In this document: in pieces, positions 5,703 to 14,198 of the stretch
How the letters are laid out: each line of letters opens with the position of its first letter
Position numbering within the stretch: position 1 is the first letter of the stretch
Source: Bacteroidales bacterium
GTDB lineage: Bacteria; Bacteroidota; Bacteroidia; Bacteroidales; UBA4417
Length of the DNA: 14,198 nucleotides
Direction of reading: 5' to 3'
NCBI GenBank assembly: GCA_025350385.1
Contig: JANXXZ010000056.1
Coordinates: forward strand, 1-14,198
Position numbers and translations under genes: made by a program
Notes under the pieces: model-generated
The model's database searches: none
Seen by the model: only the letters and a program-made list of their open reading frames with translations
What the model was told of the DNA's origin: nothing

Positions 5703-6470
5703 ATGCCCACCGTCTCCAAAAAAAGACAAATGCTCAGGATCAACGATACTACCGCTTTAACTGTCCGCGAAATTGAATACTCCATCCGCATCAGGGATAA
5801 GGATAAATCTTTTTCCGAACTTCGCGACCTCTTACGGAGCGAGTTAACACGGTTCGATGAGAATGTGAGGCGAAACCGGCCTGATGCTGAAAACCCCATC
5901 CGCGACTTCCTGCGCATAAATATAGAACGGAGTATCCTGATCCGCGAAAATACGCGTATCTACTTCCTGAACTATAAAGAGAAGGAAGGATCGTTCCTTA
6001 TTGAATTTACCCTGCTGGTCATAACCAGTTACATCAACTTCGGTCCTATCAGGCAGTCGTTGGATTACCTCGTAAAGGATACCATTGCTGATTATTTTGA
6101 GGAAATCCTTGAACGTCACATCCCCGTAAGCATTACTGTGCAGGCCAACGACAAAGAAGTTGTTACCATACCTGCTTCACAACCATCAGAAGTCCAACCT
6201 TTACAACGGAAATACGATCCGGTTACCCGGGTACTTGCCATCTTAGCGCTTGCAATTTCATTATGCATTTCCGGAATATTTGGCTACAAGATGATATCAG
6301 GAAAGGTGAGGAAGGAAAATGCAAAACTGAAGGAAGACTATATCAATCTCGAGATTGAAAAGAAAATAAGCGAGGCGGTAAAGGATCAGAAGTTCAATAT
6401 TACCATTTATAAAGCTGCTGATACAGCCGGTTCGAACAAAAAGTCTGACACGGCTTCGAAAAAAAAGTAG
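5703..6470 (+). CDS. Membrane-anchored protein of unknown function
   Basis: The 255-residue product has no N-terminal signal. The first 145 residues form an alpha/beta domain: an opening strand LTVREIEYSIRI, a helix SFSELRDLLRSEL, then IRDFLRINIERSI. A hydrophobic segment SFLIEFTLLVITSYINFG (97-114) leads into the helix SLDYLVKDTIADYFEEILER. A linker rich in Pro, Ser and Gln precedes one membrane helix (about 176-198, VLAILALAISLCISGIFGY). A charged helical segment with coiled-coil character (KVRKENAKLKEDYINLEI) and a Lys-rich tail complete it. Charges flank the membrane helix on both sides, so its orientation is unclear. I do not recognise the family. It lies 123 nt after the unknown 231-residue gene on the same strand, and 90 nt before the large T9SS protein gene. 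Confidence 0.75.
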   Translation: MPTVSKKRQMLRINDTTALTVREIEYSIRIRDKDKSFSELRDLLRSELTRFDENVRRNRPDAENPIRDFLRINIERSILIRENTRIYFLNYKEKEGSFLIEFTLLVITSYINFGPIRQSLDYLVKDTIADYFEEILERHIPVSITVQANDKEVVTIPASQPSEVQPLQRKYDPVTRVLAILALAISLCISGIFGYKMISGKVRKENAKLKEDYINLEIEKKISEAVKDQKFNITIYKAADTAGSNKKSDTASKKK

Positions 6471-6560
6471 GCAGGAATATTATTCTTATTTTTTCCTGAT
6501 TAAACTGCAACAGTCATCCTGTTTTCTTATTACTTTTAGTGAGATTTTTAATTCCCCCGT

Positions 6561-9500
6561 ATGAAGAAACTCCTACTCTTCGCTGTATTGGCATTCTTTA
6601 TTTATCCTGCCACATTTGCCCAGCAAATTACCTCATTTAAGCAACTGGCGCCTCTTTCAGAACAACAGTTATCCAGGCTTGCCGCAGTGCCCCGGCTCAA
6701 ACCTACAATGAAAACCAGGGGCCCGCTCACTCTACCCGTTTCGGTGGATAACTCAACCCTCCCTTATTTCCGGCCACTCTTCACCCAATCAGGGCTTGAA
6801 TGCGGCCAGGCCAGCAGCATCGGGCTGGGACTCACCTATGAACTTGATGCAAAGCGGGGGGTTCCGGCAAATCTTCCTCAAAACCAGTGTGCCACCTATT
6901 TTACTTATGATTTTATCAATGGAGGCTCCGATGCCGGTGTAAGTTTCCTTGAATCGTGGGAAATTGTGAAACGATGCGGGAATCCGAGTGTTCTGGATTA
7001 CGGTGGACTTTCGTTCGGGGGACCGGCCCGGTGGATGAGCGGATACAGCAAGTATTACAACGCCATGCACAACAGGATTACCGATGTATATTCAATCCCT
7101 CTTAATACCATTGAAGGGATCAACATGCTCAGGAGTTGGATATACAACCATATGGGCGAAACAGGAGCCGGCGGTGTAGCCCATTTTTACTCACAATACG
7201 GTAATGTAACATCCCAACTGCCAGCCGGAACTCCTGATGCGGGAAAATATGTCATCACCTCCTGGGGCAGTAGCCCCAATCACGCCATGACTATCCTGGG
7301 ATATAACGATTCCATACGGTGGGACTATAATGGCGATGGTCAGTTCACTAATAACATCGACATTAACGGTGATGGTATTGTTGATGTCAGGGACTGGGAA
7401 ATAGGTGGATTTAAAATAGCAAATACGTATGGTAATGTCACTAACTGGGCTGACCAGGGTTTCTCATATGCAATGTACAAATCATTCGCCGAGAATCCTG
7501 CCAGCGGCGGAATCTGGGATAACCTTGCCTATATTGCCTATGCCAAACAGGATCTTTCGCCAAAGCTTACCATGAAAGTAACCCTGAAACATACATGTCG
7601 TAATAAGATAAAAATAATTGCCGGTGTAGCCAAAAACCTCTCGGCAACTGAACCCGAGGTTACCCTGAACCTGCCAATCTTCGATTTCCAGGGCGGAGAC
7701 AAATACATGCAGGGTGGTACCACCGAGGCTGATAAAACAATTGAATTCGGACTGGATGCCACTCCCCTTTTAAGTGAAATAACAAGCGGACAGCCGGCGA
7801 AATTTTTCCTTATGCTCGAGGAAGATGACCCGTTAAATCTTGCAACCGGGCTTATCGTATCCTATGAACTGATTGATTACACTTCCGGCGTCGTAAGCAT
7901 TCCCTGCTCCGGCAGCAATGTGCCGATTGTCGATAACGGTCTTACGACACTTACGATAATTGCAGCTATAAATGTAAACCAGCCGGCCATCGTCAATACA
8001 TCCTTACCCGAAGCAAGGATTTATGAGCCTTTCAGCCAGCAGATGAACGCCACCGGTGGCAACCCGGCCTATAAATGGCGGTTTGTGAACGATTATTCCG
8101 AAACTCAAAACACGGCTGCTTTCCCGGCGGTAAATGCCGAGCAACTCACGGTTTCCAACTCTTCCGATGGCTTCGCTTCAAAAGATCTTCCTTTCACCTT
8201 TCCGTTCTATGGTAAATCATACAACAAAGTATTTCCTCATGTTGACGGATACCTCAAGTTCGACGACCAGGTTCTGCCCTGGCCTTACATTATTTATGAA
8301 AAAACATTCTTTAAGAACACCAGGTCCATTTCACCGTACATGTCAAAACCACTTATCCTGGAGGCTTCCGAAGGTGATGGCATCTGGTACCAGGGCGACC
8401 AGAACAGCGCCACATTCCGGTGGAAAGCCTCGATGAGCGGCCAAGCAACAACTACCGATCTGAACTTTGCCGTGACTCTTTATCCGAATGGTAATATTGA
8501 ATTTTATTACGGAACTGTCGACTCTCCCTCTTATATAACATGGAATGCCGGCATTTCGAATGGCGATGGTGTGAATTATCATTTTGCCGCTATTACTGAT
8601 TCGGTGGCAGAACCCACGGCCAATTCAATGGTTCATTTAACCGCCCAGCCTTTCCCCACCGAAATGTCAATAACTGATGACGGTTTATTTACCGGAACGC
8701 CTGAGAAAGCCTACCAGAATGTTCCTATCCGTTTTTATGCCGAGGACAACAACTTCTTATATACCACTAAAACACTCAATTTCACAACTAAGGGAGTTGA
8801 GATTTCGTACCTGGTAAATTCGGGAGGCGACAGTATTATTGAATATGGAGAAACTGCCCATCTTACGGCAGTGCTGAAAAACATCAGCAGTTCAGCGCTC
8901 CACAATGTGGTTTTGCATCTCTCGTTGAATGACCCGTTTACCACACTTATTGACAGTGTTGAAATAATAGGAACGCTGGCACCGGGGCAAACAATCACAT
9001 TTCCCGATGCATTCCGGTTTCAGGTTTCAAACGCTGTTACCAATGGCCATCTGCTGAACATTCAGAGCCAGCTTGTTGCCGATGAGGATGTTTTCAACCG
9101 GACCATACAGCTGCCTGCATGGTCGGCTGATGTTGTAGTAAACAATATTGCCATCTCCGACGGCAATAATAATATTCTTATGCCCGGTGAAACCGGAAAC
9201 CTCCTAGTTACCCTGAAGAACAACGGAGGCTCCGAAGCGCTGAATGTGGAGGCCCTGCTCAGCACCATTGATCCTAATCTTATTATTTTGCTGGGAACGA
9301 ACAGCCTGGACACGCTGAACGGCGGCAGCAGCATTATATTGACATTCCAGATCAAAGCGCTTGCCTCATGCCCTACCGGCCACATTGGATTTATGACATT
9401 AAACCTGGCAGGCGACAAGAACTTATCAGTAAATGACAGTATCTATGTGAATATCGGACCAATAGTTGAGGATTTCGAGACCGGAAACTTTACAAGATAT

Positions 9501-11444
9501 CCGTGGCAACTTAGCGGCAACAGCTACTGGACGGTAACAACAGATCAACCTTATGAAGGGACTTATTGTGCCCGTTCCGGTGTATTGACTGATAACCAGG
9601 AAAGTACGCTGTACATTGTTTTAGATTTCCTTTCTGGATCGGATATCAGTTTTTACAGGAAAGTATCTTCAGAACTCAATTATGATTACCTGTACTTCTA
9701 TGTCGACGGGGTAGAACAAGGCAAATGGTCGGGCGAAGTGCCCTGGAGCAAAGTAAATTACACCCTGACCAGTGGATTGCATACGTTGAAATGGGTATAC
9801 AGGAAGGATTATTCTGTAAGTGCAGGTTCCGATAAAGCCTGGGTCGATTATATATCATGGCCGCCTATTTCAAATCTTTTACTCATCGCATATGCAGGAC
9901 CCGACGGGACTGCCTGTACCGGACAGGGCTACCAGTTATCGGGTGCTGCGGTAAATGCATCTGCCATGTGGTGGTCAACCAATGGCGACGGTGCTTTCAG
10001 CAATGTTAGTGTTCCTGATGCAATCTATTATCCGGGCAATAACGATCTTTATAATGGAGGGGTAATCCTCACTATTCATGCATTTAATAATTATGTGCAA
10101 ACCCTGACGGACAACATGTCCCTCAATATTCTGGCTGGTCCGCAGGCTAATGCCGGACCGGATCTTCCGGTATGCCCAGGCAGCAGCATCGAATTGTCGC
10201 AGGCAACAGCAACAAATCAAAGCACAGTGCTCTGGACTTCATCCGGCGACGGAGTATTTAATAATCCTTCATTAATTACACCAATTTACACCCCGGGCAG
10301 CAATGATATTTCCGCAGGTTCTGTAATGCTCACCATGACTGCCGGTGGCCTTGCGGGATGCGGACCGGTATCGGATGCCCTTATCCTTACGATCCTGCCT
10401 CCGTTGCTACCGGAAGCCGGAACCGATCAATCCATAGGTTACGGATCATCTACTCAACTCAACGGGTCGTGCAACGGAGGTACCGGTTCTTTTAATCCAT
10501 TGTGGTCACCTCCAGCTATGCTCCTTGATCCTACTTCATTTAACCCGACAACCATCAACCTGACTTCATCAGTAATTTTCACTTTAACTGTTACCGATGC
10601 GGGTACTGGATGCATTTCAACTGATCTGACTACAGTGATTGTTTCAGGAGGCCCCCTGGGTGTATCCGCTTCAGCAACACCATCTGTAATATGCTCAGGC
10701 GGAAGTTCACAATTATTTGCTCTTGCCGGAGGTGGTTCAGGCAATTACACTTACCTGTGGTCGTCCAATCCAGCAGGATTTACCTCTACAATTCCGGATC
10801 CGCTGGTCTTTCCCGCTGAAACTACAACATACACTGTTACGATAAATGACGGATCATCAACAGCATCGGGCCAGGTAGCAGTTACGGTGAATTCAATTCC
10901 TGCAGCCCCGGGTATACCGCAGGGTCCGGCCTCTGTAAATGTATTTACTACTGCTTCAACTGATTACACAACAGAGGGCTCGCAAAATACCAGTGAATAT
11001 ATATGGCAATTTACTCCTGCAACTGCAGGTGGCATAATTGCCAATGGTAGCAATTGCAAGGTTCAATGGAATTCGAATTTTAACGGAATTGCCTTATTAT
11101 GGGTTAATGGCCTGAATAACTGTGGTCAGAGCCTGGCTTCGGACACCTTAAGTATTACAGCCAATCAGGAGATTGGTCTGTCTGAAAATGCCGGTATAAA
11201 TGATTTAAGTTTATATCCGAATCCGGGGAGTGGCCTTCTTACCTTAAAAATTCCAGTGCCTGGTGATTATAAAATCACAATCCAGGATCCGAAGGGAATA
11301 ATTGTTTACGAGGCTCCGATAACTTTTAATGAAAACAACCAGCCTAGCAAATTGAACCTACGCCACTTTGCTGCCGGCATTTACTATCTTTTCGTTCAAA
11401 GCCCGGACAGGCAATATACCGGAAAGATTTGCATAATTCATTAA
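6561..11444 (+). CDS. Large T9SS-secreted protein with papain-like (C1A) peptidase domain
   Basis: This 1627-residue protein carries a signal peptide (1-20, ending PATFAQ) and a papain-like domain at about 65-325. The likely catalytic residues are Cys81 (QSGLECGQASS), His241 (SPNHAMTILGYND) and Asn288 (KIANTYGN); Gln76 is the probable oxyanion-hole residue. Between His and Asn sits a calcium-binding-like insert with two DxNxDG loops (255-260 and 267-278). A beta-rich region follows, with He_PIG-like Ig segments near 485-510 and 695-742 around a module containing FPFYGKSYNKVFPHVDGYL. Two CARDB-like domains (745-965), an adhesin/MAM-like jelly roll starting EDFETGNF (970-1100), and several PKD/Ig-like repeats (1105-1535) come next. 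The T9SS type A sorting domain (1545-1627) contains LYPNPGSGLLTLKI and GIYYLFVQ. It should be exported by Sec, then secreted or surface-attached via T9SS. Its substrate is unknown. A -7-like TACTTTTA lies at 6531-6538. Confidence 0.88.
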   Translation: MKKLLLFAVLAFFIYPATFAQQITSFKQLAPLSEQQLSRLAAVPRLKPTMKTRGPLTLPVSVDNSTLPYFRPLFTQSGLECGQASSIGLGLTYELDAKRGVPANLPQNQCATYFTYDFINGGSDAGVSFLESWEIVKRCGNPSVLDYGGLSFGGPARWMSGYSKYYNAMHNRITDVYSIPLNTIEGINMLRSWIYNHMGETGAGGVAHFYSQYGNVTSQLPAGTPDAGKYVITSWGSSPNHAMTILGYNDSIRWDYNGDGQFTNNIDINGDGIVDVRDWEIGGFKIANTYGNVTNWADQGFSYAMYKSFAENPASGGIWDNLAYIAYAKQDLSPKLTMKVTLKHTCRNKIKIIAGVAKNLSATEPEVTLNLPIFDFQGGDKYMQGGTTEADKTIEFGLDATPLLSEITSGQPAKFFLMLEEDDPLNLATGLIVSYELIDYTSGVVSIPCSGSNVPIVDNGLTTLTIIAAINVNQPAIVNTSLPEARIYEPFSQQMNATGGNPAYKWRFVNDYSETQNTAAFPAVNAEQLTVSNSSDGFASKDLPFTFPFYGKSYNKVFPHVDGYLKFDDQVLPWPYIIYEKTFFKNTRSISPYMSKPLILEASEGDGIWYQGDQNSATFRWKASMSGQATTTDLNFAVTLYPNGNIEFYYGTVDSPSYITWNAGISNGDGVNYHFAAITDSVAEPTANSMVHLTAQPFPTEMSITDDGLFTGTPEKAYQNVPIRFYAEDNNFLYTTKTLNFTTKGVEISYLVNSGGDSIIEYGETAHLTAVLKNISSSALHNVVLHLSLNDPFTTLIDSVEIIGTLAPGQTITFPDAFRFQVSNAVTNGHLLNIQSQLVADEDVFNRTIQLPAWSADVVVNNIAISDGNNNILMPGETGNLLVTLKNNGGSEALNVEALLSTIDPNLIILLGTNSLDTLNGGSSIILTFQIKALASCPTGHIGFMTLNLAGDKNLSVNDSIYVNIGPIVEDFETGNFTRYPWQLSGNSYWTVTTDQPYEGTYCARSGVLTDNQESTLYIVLDFLSGSDISFYRKVSSELNYDYLYFYVDGVEQGKWSGEVPWSKVNYTLTSGLHTLKWVYRKDYSVSAGSDKAWVDYISWPPISNLLLIAYAGPDGTACTGQGYQLSGAAVNASAMWWSTNGDGAFSNVSVPDAIYYPGNNDLYNGGVILTIHAFNNYVQTLTDNMSLNILAGPQANAGPDLPVCPGSSIELSQATATNQSTVLWTSSGDGVFNNPSLITPIYTPGSNDISAGSVMLTMTAGGLAGCGPVSDALILTILPPLLPEAGTDQSIGYGSSTQLNGSCNGGTGSFNPLWSPPAMLLDPTSFNPTTINLTSSVIFTLTVTDAGTGCISTDLTTVIVSGGPLGVSASATPSVICSGGSSQLFALAGGGSGNYTYLWSSNPAGFTSTIPDPLVFPAETTTYTVTINDGSSTASGQVAVTVNSIPAAPGIPQGPASVNVFTTASTDYTTEGSQNTSEYIWQFTPATAGGIIANGSNCKVQWNSNFNGIALLWVNGLNNCGQSLASDTLSITANQEIGLSENAGINDLSLYPNPGSGLLTLKIPVPGDYKITIQDPKGIIVYEAPITFNENNQPSKLNLRHFAAGIYYLFVQSPDRQYTGKICIIH

Positions 11445-11466
11445 ATCTATCTTGATGGATTTGCAT

Positions 11467-11498
11467 AAAAAAAACCCTCAGTAACAGAGGGTTTTTTT
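11467..11498. terminator. Bidirectional intrinsic terminator
   Basis: CCCTC (11475-11479), a 7-nt loop, and GAGGG (11487-11491) form a stem extended by an A-run on the left (11467-11474) and a T-run on the right (11492-11498). The A/T flanks give a U-tract on either strand. It lies between the stop of the large T9SS gene (11444) and the stop of the FadL-like gene (11518), which converge here, so it can end both transcripts. Confidence 0.9.
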
Positions 11499-11517
11499 CT
11501 TTACCAGCATGAATCGG

Positions 11518-13077
11518 TTATTTACCGAAGCTTAAATCAACTCCAACAGCAACACTGAGATTAGACTTGCCATATGTTTCCTTTACCGGGACCTGGTTCG
11601 TTCCAAGCAAATGAGTAAAATTCTTATCACTGTCGTTATACATAGTATAGAGGGCTCCAAGATTGATCTGGATATTTGGATTTATATTATAGGCAAATCC
11701 AAAGGCACCGGTATTTGAAGTAAGGCTGTTGCTTAAGTCACTTTGATAGGCTTCCGAAACGCCTGTTTGTGCACGAAGGTAACCGGCACTGACCAGTAAA
11801 CTTTTCGTGATATTGTATTCTACTCCCAGTGCAACTTCGAAGTAATTCTTATCAATGAGAGTTTCATTCGAAATATAGACTCCTTCAGTGCTGGTTTTGC
11901 CATAATCCGAAGCTTTATCAAAATATAAATGATAACCGAGTGATACATTCAGTTTGTCAGAAACCTTATAGGCAGCACCCAACGATAAAAGTGCGGGCAT
12001 ATCATTGTGGAAACTCTGTCCGTCAGGGAATTGCGTTACCGGCGTGCCATCTGGCTTGAAGCCGACAATCACATCTTTCTTGGTCTTATTTTTTACCAGC
12101 ATAGGAGTTACAAATTCCCACTTCATCCCTATATTTAGTTTTTTATCAAGCAGGTTCGCATTTAATCCGAAAATGGGAGTAAAACCTGTTCCTTTTTGAG
12201 TAACATCAGCCTCCTGGTCGGCAAGGATTGTTTTGCGGGCTGCAGCTTGTCCGGCAGCTTTTGTAAATATTGCAACAGCTTGACCAAAGGTGGTTCCAAC
12301 CGGAACGCCTGCCTGGGTTGCAACACCTTCAGGCATTACCATTCCGGCTGGATAAGAACTGAACTGGGTAGCTGCCTGGGTGTACTTTAACTGGGCGCCT
12401 GCAAAGAAGTCAGAAGCTGAAATTGAAGTTGACTCGTTAAAAATCGGAGAATCAGAATATAATGTATTGCTCTTTATATGGCCTGTGTATGTGGTTGAAG
12501 CCATAACCAAACGGGCACCGGCGAATATTGAAACATTATCGGTTAACTCAGTTGAAACTCCCAACTGTGCTCCCCAATAAACTGAGCTTCCTTTAAAATA
12601 AATATCAGTACTGTATTTGGTAACCGGCACTCCCTGAGCCTGCAAGCCCGGAACGAGGTCGGATATTCCCATTTCAAACGAAGGCAATCCTTTATCAAAA
12701 GTAGCACTGCCACCACCTCCAACTGCGTTGAAACCACCGGAAATCACAACCTTACCTGTTTTGTAAGCAGCATAAACACTGGGGAATACCGGGGCTAAAA
12801 CTTTGCCTTTGTATTCACTCTGGTTTAGATATTTGTAATTATTCGTAATCTTCCTGTCCTGAAAGATAGTCTGGTTGCTGATCGACAGATGAAATCCGTC
12901 CTTCAATAGCATAAGACCTGCCGGGTTAAAATAAACCGCATCAATATTGTATGACGCATCGCGTGCTAGCATTCTCACATAGGCTGCACTCTGGTTGGAA
13001 TTAGTCACAATGCCACCTGCATTTAGTGTGGTAGTCAATGCGGCAATTGCCAGGAAAAGGAGTAATGTTTTTTTCAT
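11518..13077 (-). CDS. FadL/TodX-type outer-membrane transporter
   Basis: The 519-residue protein has a signal peptide MKKTLLLFLAIAALTTTLNA. Its mature N terminus (GGIVTNSNQSAAYVRMLARD) and the motif DAVYFNPAGL (46-55) mark the N-terminal hatch of the OmpP1/FadL/TodX family of 14-stranded barrels. These take up long-chain fatty acids or other hydrophobic compounds across the outer membrane. Many amphipathic strands follow, ending NLSVAVGVDLSFGK. The final aromatic is two residues from the end, not terminal. The protein is somewhat longer than typical FadL members; the extra length includes an Ala/Gly-rich stretch at about 235-290 (GVATQAGVPVGTTF, AAGQAAARK), likely an extracellular loop. It is transcribed alone towards the shared terminator at 11467-11498; a candidate promoter lies at 13127-13158. 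The substrate is not determined by the sequence. Confidence 0.87.
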   Translation of the reverse strand: MKKTLLLFLAIAALTTTLNAGGIVTNSNQSAAYVRMLARDASYNIDAVYFNPAGLMLLKDGFHLSISNQTIFQDRKITNNYKYLNQSEYKGKVLAPVFPSVYAAYKTGKVVISGGFNAVGGGGSATFDKGLPSFEMGISDLVPGLQAQGVPVTKYSTDIYFKGSSVYWGAQLGVSTELTDNVSIFAGARLVMASTTYTGHIKSNTLYSDSPIFNESTSISASDFFAGAQLKYTQAATQFSSYPAGMVMPEGVATQAGVPVGTTFGQAVAIFTKAAGQAAARKTILADQEADVTQKGTGFTPIFGLNANLLDKKLNIGMKWEFVTPMLVKNKTKKDVIVGFKPDGTPVTQFPDGQSFHNDMPALLSLGAAYKVSDKLNVSLGYHLYFDKASDYGKTSTEGVYISNETLIDKNYFEVALGVEYNITKSLLVSAGYLRAQTGVSEAYQSDLSNSLTSNTGAFGFAYNINPNIQINLGALYTMYNDSDKNFTHLLGTNQVPVKETYGKSNLSVAVGVDLSFGK

Positions 13078-13126
13078 TGGTCAGGGTTTAATTAGTTCTT
13101 TTTTAAAATGTCGAATTCTTACCTGC

Positions 13127-13158
13127 CAAAGTATATACAAAATATTTTTTTTCCAAAA
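13127..13158 (-). promoter_or_regulatory. Candidate promoter of the FadL-like gene
   Basis: Read on the minus strand, TTTTGG (13153-13158) can serve as the -33 element, and TATACTTTG (13127-13135) is a close but imperfect -7 (consensus TAnnTTTG, here with one extra base). About 17 nt separate them. The predicted leader to the ATG at 13077 is about 45 nt and has no Shine-Dalgarno sequence. Confidence 0.4.
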
Positions 13159-13507
13159 CATTCACCATATTGGCATATTTCCCTATAATCAATGGTTTCA
13201 GAGCGTATCGAATCAAAATAGAAAGTATTGGTTGTTTTTTTGACCCTGTTTTTAGACCGGTTTGTAAATTTTCGTCTTAAATTATTGTTAATGAATGGTT
13301 AATTTTTCGACTATGAAATTGACGATAGGTATAAGAAGAAGTTATGACGATCTTGGTTTCGGATTCCGGATAATGTTGAAGCTGCCTGAATGGTTCTCAG
13401 CACCTTTACACCCGGCAGGAAAACTGATTTAGGTATTAAATGAAAAGTATTACCACCTATAATAGAAACCGAAATTGCCTGGTTAATGTTTTACGGTTTA
13501 TTATCAT
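13159..13507. other. Divergent intergenic region, no clear gene
   Basis: This region separates the FadL-like gene (minus strand) from the GT9 gene (plus strand). It is AT-rich up to about 13310. A plus-strand frame of 39 codons (ATG 13313 to TAG 13430-13432, starting MKLTIGIRRSYDDLGFGF) is present, but it has no recognisable similarity, no convincing promoter, and is not supported as a gene. No tRNA or riboswitch-like structure was noticed. Confidence 0.4.
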
Positions 13508-13515
13508 TATTTTTG
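13508..13515 (+). promoter_or_regulatory. -7 element of the GT9 gene
   Basis: TATTTTTG matches the Bacteroidota -7 consensus TAnnTTTG. It ends only 12 nt before the ATG at 13528, so the leader would be very short (under 10 nt). No good -33 TTTG lies at the expected distance, so this is a weak candidate. Confidence 0.35.
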
Positions 13516-13527
13516 CGATCTCAAAAA

Positions 13528-14198
13528 ATGATTGTGCCTGAACCTAGCAGCATTCTTATTGTCCGGCTTAGCTCCATTGGTGATATTATTCTCACTACCC
13601 CGCTCGTGAGGGCTGTGCGCCAAAAGTTTCCTCACGCAAAAATCAGCTATTTAGTAAAAAAAGAATTTGCAGCATTGGTCCAAAATAACCCTCATATCAA
13701 CAAGGTTATTACGTTTGATAAATCCGGGGGTAAAAAAGAACTCCTTCGTATAAAGGATCGGATTAAAAAGGAGCAATTCGACTGGCTTGTTGACCTTCAT
13801 AACAACCTGAGAACCAAATACCTGAAAATAACTATCCGCTTCCCTGAAGTTTCTTCCTACAGTAAACAATCCTTTCGCCGCCATTTGTTGGTTTGGATAG
13901 GTAAGAATCTATTACGCGAAGCAAAACCAGTTTACCTGAAGTATTTTGATGCAGTCAGCCATCATGATATAAAGTATGACGGACATGGGACAGAGGTCAT
14001 TATCCCTGTAAAAGATCTGGAAATGATAATAAACCGCCTGTCTGCAGATGGATTGAAAGAACATCAGCCCTTGGTTGTTATTTGCCCCGGGGCATCCTAC
14101 ACCAACAAACAGTGGTTACCCGAGCGGTTTGGTGAGGCAGCCGAGGCACTGATCCATGACCTGGATGCATTCATTGTACTGCTGGGAGGCCCTAATGA
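13528..14198 (+). CDS. Glycosyltransferase family 9 (heptosyltransferase-like), 3' end outside the window
   Basis: The frame from ATG 13528 stays open to the window edge (223 complete codons), so the protein is truncated only by the window. The N terminus SSILIVRLSSIGDIILTTP is the hallmark of GT9 heptosyltransferases (WaaC/WaaF type); Asp19 in the S-I-G-D motif matches the catalytic acid position. It continues LVRAVRQKFPHAKISYLVK, then FDWLVDLHNNLRTKYL (84-99). The second Rossmann-like domain begins with VVICPGASYTNKQWLPERFGE (183-203), the nucleotide-sugar binding region, and goes on to FIVLLGGPN. Such enzymes add heptose or a related sugar to lipopolysaccharide core on the cytoplasmic side of the inner membrane. 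The precise donor and acceptor cannot be told from this part. The A-rich TCAAAAAATG start lacks a Shine-Dalgarno sequence, as usual in this phylum. Confidence 0.92.
   Translation, partial: MIVPEPSSILIVRLSSIGDIILTTPLVRAVRQKFPHAKISYLVKKEFAALVQNNPHINKVITFDKSGGKKELLRIKDRIKKEQFDWLVDLHNNLRTKYLKITIRFPEVSSYSKQSFRRHLLVWIGKNLLREAKPVYLKYFDAVSHHDIKYDGHGTEVIIPVKDLEMIINRLSADGLKEHQPLVVICPGASYTNKQWLPERFGEAAEALIHDLDAFIVLLGGPN

Noticed and set aside
9062..9418. 118-codon minus-strand frame within the large T9SS gene
   Set aside because: The plus strand encodes a continuous 1627-residue modular protein across it; the minus frame has no recognisable domain.
13313..13432. 39-codon plus-strand frame between the FadL-like and GT9 genes
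   Set aside because: It has no clear promoter, no similarity I recognise, and a length expected by chance.

Overview
The window looks like a chromosomal segment of a Bacteroidota bacterium, probably Bacteroidales or a close relative. The reasons are: a very large secreted protein ending in a type IX secretion (T9SS) type A sorting domain; A-rich start regions without Shine-Dalgarno sequences; several promoter-like TAnnTTTG elements (the Bacteroidota -7 box); a FadL/TodX-type outer-membrane barrel; and a DUF1330 protein and a GyrI-like protein of types common in this phylum. The genus cannot be fixed from sequence alone.

Positions 1-2361 are accessory DNA. They hold a ParE/RelE-type toxin-antitoxin pair (177-706). 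Next come two diverged copies of one small minus-strand gene of unknown function, sharing a perfect 41-nt direct repeat (775-815 and 1804-1844). The first copy is full length but has an in-frame TGA; the second is only a 3' fragment. Between them lies a GC-rich, hairpin-containing non-coding block (about 1040-1210) and an AT-rich lipoprotein gene (1295-1738) broken by one in-frame TAA. A 42-bp tandem array (1951-2132) closes the region. This is the most unusual part of the window.

Positions 2362-6470 carry small plus-strand genes: a DUF1330 protein, a lipoprotein of unknown function, a short secreted protein that looks like a truncated barrel protein, a GyrI-like effector-binding protein, and two proteins of unknown function (231 and 255 aa, the second with one membrane segment). 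A 21-bp tandem repeat and a hairpin lie between the GyrI-like gene and the unknown pair.

Positions 6561-11444 encode a 1627-residue secreted protein. It has a papain-like cysteine peptidase domain at the N terminus, a long series of beta-sandwich/Ig-like modules, and a T9SS sorting domain. It meets the minus-strand FadL-like gene (11518-13077) tail to tail across a hairpin terminator that can serve both strands.

Positions 13078-13527 form a 450-bp divergent intergenic region. The window ends inside a glycosyltransferase family 9 (heptosyltransferase-like) gene starting at 13528. The genes do not form one pathway. The shared theme of the core part is the cell envelope and secretion. I saw no tRNA, rRNA, CRISPR array, transposase or integrase gene.
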